NCBI GenBank assembly: GCA_910592205.1
Contig: CAJVPJ010001358.1
Coordinates: 1 to 10,283, forward strand
DNA length: 10,283 nt
From: Paraglomus occultum
Lineage: Eukaryota; Glomeromycota; Glomeromycetes; Paraglomerales; Paraglomeraceae
Reading direction: 5' to 3'
Part shown: positions 1 to 8,619 of the stretch, in pieces
Layout of the letters: each line of letters starts with the position of its first letter
Position numbering within the stretch: position 1 is the first letter of the stretch
The notes under the pieces: generated by a model
The model's input: only the letters and a program-made list of their open reading frames with translations
What the model was told of the DNA's origin: nothing
The model's database searches: none
Made by a program: the position numbers and the translations under genes

Positions 1-680
1 CTTGGACTCATTATTTGAATATAAGGCGTTAATTGGTGTCATAACTTGCAAAATGCGTCATATTTTAACAATTTCAACGTGCTATCATTTTCGAGACCTG
101 CAATAAAATCACGATAGACCGATTTATAACTCGTTTCAGCTGGTAAAAGTGTAAGCGATTGAGTAATACGATTGACATTTCTACCAGGACTTGGTAATCC
201 ATGAATTTCCGCATAGTTTTCGAGAAAATTTTTCACGGCGGTAGCAACGTTTATATCAATGGTTATTTTGGTTTTCCATCGCGGCATTCGTTTTATGTTA
301 CCATGAATGCGCGGTACGATACCATTCGTCGCGAGGTGATTTCTGACGTTTTCGAAGTGAGTGCGACCAATTCCCAACATATTGAAATACGTTTTCTGAC
401 AAAGTGGAGTATTACCATCTCAGTAGTAAAACGTTCGCTTATTGGTACGCGTTTTATTTTTAAGACGTCGACTAGCCGTTATTTTTCCACCATTCATTGC
501 TTCTAGTTGGGCCATTAAAAATATATCTTGTTCAGATCTAGAGAGAGCTTGAAACGCCTCACGTAATTCGGCAAATTTTTCTTTCGGAATCATTTTCGAA
601 CAATCACAGTTACAGCCTATCTCTAAGAAACGCATGGCTTTTTCGTATTCAGTGGAGCCGTTATATTCATTATTTATCAT
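1..680 (-). pseudogene. Broken transposon-type protein, N-terminal part (runs off left edge)
   Basis: The frame starts at the ATG at 680 and reads leftward past the window edge, interrupted by in-frame TGA codons at 420-422 and 39-41. After the second stop the same frame continues with HQLTPYIQIMSP, so the protein originally extended further. The first part has a Cys pair (GCNCDCSKM) and a helical stretch. The second has IGRTHFENVRNH, then RIHGN and a proline-rich 'GLPSPGRN..' segment followed by a 'LLPAETSYKSVYRDF' block. This arrangement resembles a repetitive protein family that I associate from memory with transposase-like genes in sponges, cnidarians and some fungi; the catalytic half would lie outside the window. 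Both stops fall where Trp is plausible (TGG to TGA). No terminal inverted repeat is visible near 680-720. The coding origin is fairly sure; the transposase label is inference. Confidence 0.6.
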
Positions 681-1292
681 ATACGGATAATTCTATATAT
701 AAGTTTTAATATTTGTGTATAGCAATCTGCATGTAACTGACATATTTGTAAACGAATCGAAATTTATTCTGCGATTCTTACAACTTCCCCCATTAAAATT
801 TATGGCACCTGTCCAAAACTATGTACGAAAATTATGCCCAAAAATTGTGAGAAGTTAATACAATTTATAGCCGAGAATAAATAGTATTTCAGATAAAATG
901 GTAAATAATTTAGTGAAGCTTTAGTAAGTTTCTAATTCTATACAATTTCATAATCTGTCTCTAATACTAAGTGTCACTATCTCTATTGTCAGAATTAGTG
1001 AGACATGATGTGGTATGCCATCCCCTTCTTATGGAAAGAATGGTCAAAATGTATCCCATTCATTCACAACAAGCAAAATATTACCTTCAAACAATTTTTA
1101 ATTATTTTCAAGATGCATGGTTGAGAATAAAAAGATAACATTGTAGTGATGTTAAGAAGAGACATGTCTAACCTGCAACAAGAATTTACAACACTGATAA
1201 GTACTGAGGACACATCTTTTCAATATAATAATAATAGCTGGTATGTTTACTTTAATATTAAGCAATGATAATAACAATTTATTTGTGTTAAC
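681..1292. other. Gene-poor AT-rich spacer
   Basis: No convincing gene is seen on either strand. The only ATG-initiated frame I noted is a 39-codon one on the plus strand (1149-1268), without recognisable features. The right end contains the poly(A) signal of the decayed kinase gene. No RNA gene or terminal repeat was recognised. Confidence 0.5.
1278..1283 (-). terminator. Poly(A) signal of the decayed kinase gene
   Basis: TTTATT on the plus strand reads AATAAA on the minus strand, about 10 nt after the TAG stop at 1293-1295. Its presence beside intact-looking introns argues that the kinase relic derives from a gene rather than a reverse-transcribed copy. Confidence 0.5.
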
Positions 1293-2809
1293 CTAAAGTT
1301 GTTCAATAAGACTTCTAAGTTTACTGTAAGCTAAATTATTACAACATGTATATGTATGCATGGTTTTCCATGGTTCATTTTGAAATACATTTGCCCAATA
1401 TGTATTAATTGCATTAATATTAATGTTATCAATATCAGAGGGAATATTCTCCAGATTCTCACACTTCATGAGCAAATACAAGGATCTAATACTAACAAGT
1501 GTATGAAGATCATCCTGTGCCATTGCACTAATAGGATTTCCAATACATGTTCTGACACTAACATCATTGGTGCACCTGCATGGACATCAATCTGGAAACC
1601 AATTGTATATAATTATAATCAGTTTGTCTAAAACCAGCAATAAGTTTATAGAAATTCTTACCTCTCCAACAAATGCACTACAACCAAAATCTGCCAAAAT
1701 TATTTTATCATTGTTATCTATTAAGATGTTGGAAGCTCTTACATCACAATGAACAATTCCTTGTTGATGACAATTATGCAAAGAATCCACAACTGCTGCT
1801 AACTTGCACACTGGTAGACTTGCATCAAGAAATGTGCTTTTTGCTCGTGGGTACAATAGTAAGGCATGGGTTGATTGTTCTAGCAGTTGAATGATTCCAG
1901 TAATTCCTTTTAACCTTTCAAGTGCTCTTTTCTCTCTCTCTACCAATGCTTGTTGGTTCACAATTTTGAGTACCACATCAGTTCTTCCTTTTATCTCAAA
2001 AATCATAGAAGTCTTTGTCTATGCTATTAAAGAACGTGTGGCAAGCTTTAATCCTACATTTAATAGAGTTAAGTGTTAGGTTTAATAAAAAATTAAAACA
2101 AAGAATATCAACTTACCTATTTCAGGATGATAGATTGTTTCAGATAACAAACTCCATAGGTATTTACTTCCTTCATTATCCAAGAGAAAGATATTGGAAA
2201 AATAAACTGTGAATGGTAATCCATTCTGCTGCTCTTCTCTAATAACTCTGATAAACATAATCTCGTAGCAGTCAGTCAAAAAGTTTGTTATTTCATCTCG
2301 CTCCTTCTGATGATTTAGAATCTTAATTCCATAGTTTAAGACCGTCCTCTATGGGCATCCTGAAATGCAAATGTTGACGTTTTCCTTGGTTTAATGTCAC
2401 CAACCAAGTTGATTGCATGAATGCTTAATCCATAACCATTACTCAAAGTTGAAATAATGGTGCCAGTCCATCTAAGTAAAAGCGGTCATGTGTATCATGA
2501 ACCATAATATGAGGTGCTGTCAACTGTGATAGAATCTTTTCGACAAAAATCTTTGAAATCTTTTTCTTCACTTCCATTTGGTCTTTCAGGAAGATTAAAG
2601 TTTAAGGAATTTTGTGAAAGTTGTAGCCAACCAGAGGTTGGTAGGTGTTTTGCTTCGTAGGAGTGCCACAAACTGGAAAGACTATTAAATGTCGATGTCA
2701 TTGCAAGCGTTTCTATAACTCTCTGACGTTTCGTTGCCTCTAAATCTCGCTCTATTAATGCTCTTTTAAGTTTTTCTTCTAATAATTCTGTATCAACAGA
2801 GACAAATTA
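1293..2809 (-). pseudogene. Decayed nuclease-like plus protein-kinase gene (Crinkler-like layout)
   Basis: Order of the encoded parts: a charged helical N-terminus (about 2809-2700), a region with 'HDTHDRFYLDGLAP' (about 2510-2460), a block 'INLVGDIKPRK' (about 2410-2385) whose D-I-K fits the D/E-x-K half of a PD-(D/E)XK nuclease site, then a protein kinase. In the kinase, DVVLKIV supplies the likely ATP-binding Lys, HCDVRASNIL is the catalytic loop (Asp at 1743-1745) and ADFG the metal-binding Asp (1689-1691). The C-terminal lobe ends at TAG 1293-1295. Two introns have good signals: 2054-2116 (63 nt) and 1592-1661 (70 nt). Damage: frame changes near 2545, 2458, 2343 and 1525-1575, and an in-frame TAG at 2019-2021 inside the segment ATRSLIA-stop-TKTSM. 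The HRD Arg is Cys. The gene is therefore most likely dead and arose by DNA-level duplication. The family link rests on motif layout only. Confidence 0.7.
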
Positions 2810-3891
2810 TTAATTTAGTAAACGAAAGAGTCTCTTCTCTCGAATAAGAAAACCATGTCCTTAATTTTCACTTCATACAGTATGTCAAAACCATAAAAAG
2901 TACTATAACTACCTAACCCAATAACAAGTCTCAACTTATTTTCTCAGATCATAAACATGGTCATTGTTGGATGTCATCATTGCAAATATTAGGAGTTATT
3001 ATTATGGTGGATCCATCAATTGTCTGGTTAGTGAGTCCCTCCCCTACGCAAATTTCGTTTTAGGGTTTTCATTAACACCAATTCATTTCGTTTACTATTT
3101 AACGCGTCCATTACTTGCTTAATTCCCCACGACAGACTGAAAATGTGGACAAAAGAGTTCGCGGTGTATTAACTAATAGGCGGGGAAGTCAAAAGCAATA
3201 CTAATACTATTCGACGAGCCGTTAGAAATAAAATTCCTAGTCCTGCTCGAAAAAAAAAAGAGCAACCGTTGATAGTCATACAGTGTGTTACAAAAAAGAG
3301 GCAAAAACACTTTTGATTGTTTATGTTGTGCTATAAGTAATGAATAAGCTTTATACGTTGTTTAATAGCTTATGAGCAGAGGTTTTATTATCACAAATTT
3401 GATTGAGATTTCTTCACAAATACTTCTCATACTAATACTTAGTCATCTAACAAATTGATTAACATTTTATCAGAAATAAAATCTCATTTTCTCTACTATA
3501 CATATAAGCATATTAATTTTCCACAACTTTTGGCCAACACAGTCACTGGACATTTCACTGACTTACAATTTCATATAGTAATAGTGATACACAAAAATAA
3601 TTATTTGTTTTTATACTGACATGAATTTTCTCTTTGATAACAATATGATAGCAACAATTACAATGATAATAATAAATAAACTTATGCATCTTGTTATGCT
3701 TTACTATTTTGTAGTAATAGTAATAGTAACAGATTGTGGACAAAATGTTTAGTTAGAGAGTTATGCCTGTTCAAAGTTGTATGCTTTTTTACCTTTGTGA
3801 CCAGATCCTCTTAAAACTTACATAATAAAATCAAAACAAACATTTGTAATTGATAGTAAACACATCAATCGCCCGACAACTTGAGTGGCTT
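2810..3891. other. Gene-poor AT-rich stretch
   Basis: Apart from a possible coding remnant near 3110-3318, neither strand shows a convincing frame. There is a 10-A run near 3249-3258 and a short TAATAG-type repeat around 3710-3730. On the minus strand a short frame (MMTSNNDHVYDLRK) near 2940-2990 could be an upstream piece of the decayed kinase gene, but nothing secures it. Confidence 0.4.
3110..3318 (+). pseudogene. Possible basic-protein coding remnant
   Basis: One plus frame reads NSPRQTENVDKRVRG followed by VLTNRRGSQKQY and then stops near 3200. A second frame continues with TIRRAVRNKIPSPARKKKEQ and stops near 3318. Together they give about 65 residues rich in Arg, Lys, Ser and Pro, like a disordered N-terminus. 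A possible splice acceptor (cccacgacag) precedes the ACT of the first part. The 'ENV..R.VLTN' pattern recalls N-termini of A/B-type cyclins, but that is a weak impression from memory. It could equally be chance translation. Confidence 0.2.
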
Positions 3892-4062
3892 ATGGAAACT
3901 GGATCACAGATAGAGAAATCGGCAGCATCGAGAACGTTGAAGCAGTTTAAGGTAAGCACCTTCTATTAGTACACTTGCTTCACTGGTATTCCAACCACTC
4001 AGCTTTTGCGAATTATATGGCGGTTGGCATGGGGTACGGATGGCTTTATTAGGACGTCATAA
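3892..4062 (+). CDS. Candidate two-exon gene for a 39-residue peptide
   Basis: Exon 1 (3892-3951) encodes METGSQIEKSAASRTLKQFK and ends at a strong donor, AAG followed by GTAAGC. A 51-nt intron (3952-4002) ends in the pyrimidine-containing acceptor ccaaccactcag. Exon 2 (4003-4062) continues in phase with LLRIIWRLAWGTDGFIRTS and a TAA at 4060-4062. A plus-strand AATAAA follows at 4072-4077. The peptide has a polar, mostly basic N-terminus and a hydrophobic, Trp-rich second half that could be a short membrane or amphipathic segment. I do not recognise it. Either it is a genuine micro-protein gene, or exon 1 belongs to a longer gene whose later exons I have misplaced. The donor, acceptor, phase and poly(A) signal agree, which is the main support. 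Confidence 0.4.
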
Positions 4063-4071
4063 ACCAGGCTG

Positions 4072-4077
4072 AATAAA
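4072..4077 (+). terminator. Poly(A) signal, plus strand
   Basis: AATAAA lies 10 nt after the TAA of the 39-residue candidate gene. It is placed only 3 nt from the oppositely oriented AATAAA of the neighbouring minus-strand gene. Confidence 0.45.
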
Positions 4078-4080
4078 ATC

Positions 4081-4086
4081 TTTATT
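4081..4086 (-). terminator. Poly(A) signal of the 12-exon minus-strand gene
   Basis: TTTATT on the plus strand is AATAAA on the minus strand, 15 nt beyond the TAA at 4102-4104. Cleavage 10-30 nt downstream would make the transcript end inside the 3' end of the plus-strand neighbour. Confidence 0.55.
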
Positions 4087-4101
4087 TGAAAAATACAAGT
4101 T

Positions 4102-6730
4102 TTACGAAGTATTAGTTATGTTGTTAATCCTCTGTTGTAATATGTCTAACCAATCAACTGAGTCTGCAATCATCATCAAATCACCAGGGTTCATGGCAAT
4201 AACGGACAATGGAATATCAATAGATAATTTATCAAAGATTGCCAAAATCAATTTGAGATATTCCTCGTCCAAGCGCTTACAAATATTCACAAGAACTCTC
4301 AAGAAGAATACATAAGATAACTTTCTTTTCCAAAGCCACGTCTGCGAGACATCAAAAAAGTGCAGAAATATAGCCATAACTGTAGAAAACTTGACCTTCT
4401 GCTTTGCCGCTGTTGAATCTAGTGGCTTAGCAAGAAGATACAGCCAAATACACAAATAGAAGTCGGCAATAGTATTGACAAAGTCGACATCCTAGAATAG
4501 TCATACGTATTAGAATTATACTTATAGACTCTGATCTGAACGCAGTTAGTTAAATGGCTTACCTGCAAAAATGTTATGTTACTATTAATTAATTCATAAA
4601 AAGTGTGAAGTGTGAGCAATATACGAGCGGAAAATCTACCAGAGTTTAAAGTCCTAATCAATATCGATAATCGAATTATTCTGTTGCACAATATCCTCTA
4701 AATAGACACATACCTGAATGATGCATTTGAAGCATAGTGACCAAGATAGCCGATAAAATCTAATATGTCGTTTTTTGCTATGTGGGCGAAGTTTGACGTT
4801 AACGCTTTTACATCTGGCAGTTCGTTGAATACGTTCGGATCGGGTAACTCAACCGAGAAAATAATATCCTACAAGATCGATATACAAGTGACCCCTTTAG
4901 TTATAACGACGGTTAATAAAACGACAATTCCTCAATAACAGCTTTTTTGAAAACCGAAGATTGTTTCATCAAAAATTGGCTGCTAGATAACGACATCTGG
5001 ATTCAACAACACTTTTTCATTGCCCGAGAGCGATTCCTTCAGTTAATTGAATTTTTCCGGCGTCGTTATAAGCAGAATCATTTGTATCAACGAAAGCTAG
5101 TTAAATTAATAGAACTAGTGACAAATCCTACCTCATTGTTATCAATACACCATCTTATATCCTTTTCAAAAGTCGTTACATAGTTGATATAGGTATCAAT
5201 CATGCTATTATACATCATTTGTCTTAATTTATGTGGCAATTTTACCTGATTGTATAAATAGTTAGGGATTGCATTCAGAGGTACTAATACGCGAACAACC
5301 GATCTACTTACACCTACAAGCAATTTTTCACCCGTGTCCTCATCTAATCGAATTTCTTGCAATATGGGGTCGATTCGGAAAGCAAACTCGTTCCAGTACA
5401 AGCTCAAGTTAATTATTGTTGATTGTACTACGAAAAAATCGCTGTGGTTGATTATCTTCATAAAGCAAATTGTTTTATAACGAGTCAGAATTTAGAATGC
5501 AGACTAGAAATTTCTCGAGAACTTTTTATATCTTACCACGCCCAATTCATTGATGACAACTTCATGGACGTCCGGTTGACTTATCGCAAGTTCCAAAAGG
5601 CCTTCACATAATGTCAACCTATATAAGAGTTTGTCAGTTAAGAAACACCAACAACAGCAAATTTTCAAGACACTTACATCCTGTCGATTTCAACATTAGT
5701 GTTCTTTTCCGACTCTACCAATACTGACTCAACTAATCTGCAAAGAAAAAGGTTTTCATATGCAACCGTTTCTCTTATCTTCATAGGAATTGATTCAAAT
5801 AAGTAAGCGTCCTGGTGAAAATCCATGCAAAACCAGATGTTATGTATACCTTATGACATTGAGTTTTTACGAACATGGCAGTATCTTTCATTAGCTTATC
5901 GATTCCTTCGCCATTACTGCCAACGAAAATCAGTGACCTTGCTTCCTCGTAGATAAATTTAAGAGACAAAAACCACGTGCTCATCGGGGTATAACCCTGA
6001 TGTAATAACTGCTGTATTAAAAGACAAAAATATTCCCTAAAGACAACTAATTCGATAATCGAAACAGTTAATGTCATTATTTGTCGAAAACCATTTTGGA
6101 ACAAAGAGCACGTACCATTATTATTTTCATCCTTGTACGTGTTGAATAATTTCAACACCGGCGCAAAATTTTCTGGGTTAATCGCCTCCCTGAGATGTTC
6201 GCTCAGAATGCGTGTTACAAACTTTGCACAAGTCTATGACATTTCAGAGTATTAAATAAACATCCTATTGTATTGATATTAACTCGATTATAATGAACAT
6301 CGACTACACACTGCAAGATCAACGTTATTACGATAACGTTCACTCTTAATGAACCTTAACAGATTTTCAAGATGAGTTCTGTCCAATAAAAAAGTTATTG
6401 AAACAAAGCTAATGTCCAAAAAAAAAACACCAACTTAGATACAGTACTTTTCCTTTAGATTCCCAAGAGCATTTATAGTAAAATATGGATCATCCACCGA
6501 ATGACTTTCTTCACGAACGTTTGTATTTATCGGAATGTTAGCCTCGAGTTTGTCAAGTATATCATTAACGACAAGTCTTGGTTCCATTTTCAACATCCCC
6601 AATGTGCATACAGATGATGCAACGTTTACGTCTTCTATTCTAAATTGGGACTATTATTATATTTACTTTTAAACCGGCGCAGTAGTTGAAATGCACGAAG
6701 GTTGTCAGTACAATTCATCGGTTCTAACAT
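4102..6730 (-). CDS. Multi-exon gene for an unrecognised helical protein, about 620-640 residues
   Basis: Proposed start is the ATG at 6730 (MLEPMNCTDNLRAF). Exons that join in phase: 6730-6667, 6634-6448, 6408-6312, 6233-6116, 6046-5850, 5811-5678, 5618-5537, then about 5455-5132, an unresolved part between 5131 and 4869, 4868-4714, 4680-4563 and 4491-4102 (TAA stop). Introns of 32, 39, 38, 35 and 33 nt alternate with others of 59-78 nt. The product is rich in Leu, Ile and Val in helix-like spacing, with no signal peptide and no catalytic motif that I can see, so a HEAT/ARM-like scaffold is possible but unproven. Using the nearest acceptor after 5537 would bring in a TAA at 5492-5494; the later acceptor after ATGAAG (exon start 5455) avoids it. 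After 5132 the 35-nt intron similarly leads to a TAA at 5043-5045, while acceptors further on avoid it. Most junctions are convincing; function is unknown and a partly decayed gene cannot be excluded. Confidence 0.6.
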
Positions 6731-7021
6731 TTGCTCTATAAAGGATGTAATAGAACGAATAATATTGCACAATCACAAGCTTTAGCTAATGAGAATCCTG
6801 GCCCAAAAAAAATGGGTTATTTTAAACTAGACGAATTGTCTTAAAATTCTTATGCTGAAGTATTATGCAATGGAAGGTATAAAGAGCCGCACGCAAATTT
6901 TAGCTACGCGGGCGTGTAAGCACTACCTAATACCCCCGTACACAATTGCTCTCCCAGGTGAGCAAACATAATAATAACAAATTACGGATAGTTATGAAAT
7001 GATATTAATATCAAACAAGCT
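6731..7021. other. Spacer between CPOX and the unknown gene
   Basis: This 290-bp stretch should hold the promoter of the unknown minus-strand gene and the transcript end of CPOX. I see no clear TATA box in place. A more GC-rich patch at about 6890-6960 contains a 14-mer (6943-6956) that recurs inverted at 10069-10082. Confidence 0.4.
6943..6956 (+). repeat. 14-bp repeat, inverted copy at 10069-10082
   Basis: CAATTGCTCTCCCA here matches the reverse complement of TGGGAGAGCAATTG at 10069-10082 exactly. The match extends to CGTAC on the left if a short insertion is allowed. The second copy lies in the LTR-like stretch at the right edge, so this may be a small remnant of the same element in opposite orientation. 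The similarity is too short to be certain. Confidence 0.35.
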
Positions 7022-7027
7022 TTTATT
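7022..7027 (-). terminator. Poly(A) signal of CPOX
   Basis: TTTATT on the plus strand is AATAAA on the minus strand, 17 nt beyond the CPOX TGA stop (7045-7047). It is the first such signal after the stop. Confidence 0.6.
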
Positions 7028-7044
7028 ACAGAAGACACGTATTA

Positions 7045-8577
7045 TCATGCCCAGTCTCTGGGCTTCTTTAATACATCCAATATAACTTGTTCTTTACTTC
7101 CTACCACCGGGGAATGCATGTACTCCCATCGAGCAGTCAATGGCAAGGACATCAAAATACTCTCAATCCTCGCTCCTGGCGTTTGCAATCCGAATTTAGT
7201 TCCCCTATCCCATATCAGATTAAACTCTACATATCTTCCCCTTCTCAACTGTTGCCACCTCTTCTCATTCTCAGTAAACTTTACGTTCATCCTCTTCTTC
7301 ACCAACGGAACGTATGATGGGAGAAACGAATTCCCGCAATCTTTGATGAAGTCAAATAATTTTTCGGCTGGTCTTTCATTTAAATCATCAAAGAAAATCC
7401 CACCAATACCGCGTGCCTCCTGACGATGCTGAAGATAAAAATACTTGTCGCACCATTTCTTGAATCGAGGATAGAACTCTTTATCATGCTTATCACAAGC
7501 AGACTTCAGTGTCTTATGAAAATGGATGGCATCCTCCTCGAAAAAGTATGATGGCGTTAAATCAGACCCGCCGCCAAACCACCAAAGCCTAGCTCCCCCT
7601 GTTTCCTCATCTCTGAGCTCAAAATATCGATAGTTCATATGCACTGTCGGAACCATCGGGTTGTGCGGATGCATAACAATAGATATTCCAGCAGCAAAGA
7701 AATTTTGTGGTTTACTTGCATCTAATTCTTTGTGCCTTGACTTCATCTGCATCACAGCAGCAGTTGGTAGCGTCCCGTGTACAACGGATATATTAACCCC
7801 AGCTTTTTCGAATACGTTACCGTCTTGAAGGATACACGATGTCCCCCCCCCGCCTTCTTTACGAGTCCAATTATCAACGAGAAACTTCTTGCCGTCAAGA
7901 GCTTCGACTTCACGCACGATATTTGATTGAAGATCTCTAATGTATCTTTCCATTTTAAGATCCATGGAAGTAGACCCATTGTGTTCATTCGAGCTTCGCT
8001 GTGGATGATATACAAGCGGGATGTATCGTATAATAAAAGAACTAGGATCTAAAAGGTATGAATTTAATACATACCCGAAGCCTAGCGCTACCCAGAGCAT
8101 CGCAATATGTTTCATTTAGCAGCTGGATTAATAAGAAGTATATCAGGCTACACTAGCATGAGCAACACTCTTCCCGGTTACCCTTCTCCAACATAACCCT
8201 TACCGGAGTCCGACCGGTATAATTGCAATAAGCATAAGCTATGCTACCAGTCATTCCAGAAGCAAATATCAGTAGCTTCCAGCCTGCTCTGGTTTTAACT
8301 AAGTTTTTTTTTGGATGTGAAAGTTTAAATATTAGCTTTTGATTTAAAAAAGATTTATTATGTAGTCGAAATTTATGTTTATGGAATATTACCTCTGTTT
8401 CCACTATTCACATTCAGGACAGTAGTTCTTGCTACTAAAAATTGCACAATCGAGCGAATATACATTAAGATAATATATTCCGCGCGCGAAGGTGAGAAAA
8501 TCATGAATCTTGTGAACGGGAAATATTTTGAATTTACCTGCTATGTCGTACAAATATCTTATATTTTTATCCGACAT
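7045..8577 (-). CDS. CPOX: Coproporphyrinogen III oxidase, mitochondrial (oxygen-dependent)
   Basis: The enzyme uses O2 to decarboxylate two propionates of coproporphyrinogen III to vinyls, giving protoporphyrinogen IX; in animals it acts as a homodimer in the mitochondrial intermembrane space. Proposed exons are 8577-8538, 8394-8182 and 8048-7045, giving 418 residues (human enzyme about 454). Residues 17-51 are basic and hydroxylated, like a mitochondrial presequence, and 52-70 ([19 protein letters not shown]) form a membrane segment. Family motifs: KEGGGGTSC (149-157), HMNYRYFE with the conserved His (221-228), [11 protein letters not shown] (240-250), [10 protein letters not shown] (298-307), [10 protein letters not shown] (353-362), [13 protein letters not shown] (370-382), ending PRDWA. 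The catalytic core is intact. The main exon is certain. The 5' part is less so: a stronger donor (CCG|GTAAGG, exon end 8204) could pair with an acceptor before 7998, and the first exon with its ATG at 8577 is inferred, because the second exon has no in-frame ATG ahead of the presequence. Confidence 0.95.
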
Positions 8578-8619
8578 TACTGCGGTAGTTAGACCTAATT
8601 CTGAACGTAGAAAATCCAA

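Noticed and set aside
1149-1268. 39-codon plus-strand frame (MLRRDMSNLQQEF...)
   Set aside because: Short, no poly(A) or splice context, no recognisable motif; length is expected by chance.
1356-2079. Several plus-strand frames opposite the kinase relic
   Set aside because: Shadows of the minus-strand coding sequence; the kinase motifs fix the true strand.
3555-3743. 62-codon minus-strand frame rich in Tyr, Lys and His
   Set aside because: Low-complexity translation of AT-rich repeats such as TAATAG; no splice or family support.
4869-5503. Ciliate-like genetic code with TAA/TAG read as glutamine
   Set aside because: In-frame TAA/TAG sit where Gln would fit, but the main CPOX exon uses CAA/CAG for all 11 Gln, and alternative splice sites or ordinary C-to-T nonsense mutations explain the stops.
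6321-6340. Perfect inverted repeat AACGTTAT-TACG-ATAACGTT, with a related palindrome near 9876-9885
   Set aside because: Lies within a proposed coding exon, is short and AT-rich, and shows no array or flanking structure.
7087-7423. Plus-strand open frames opposite CPOX
   Set aside because: They are the antisense of a highly conserved coding exon and carry no motif of their own.
8404-8619. Whole 71-codon minus frame as a separate gene upstream of CPOX
   Set aside because: It lacks an ATG before the internal one at 8577, and the portion after 8538 reads through a good donor; only the first 40 nt from 8577 are used, as a CPOX first exon.
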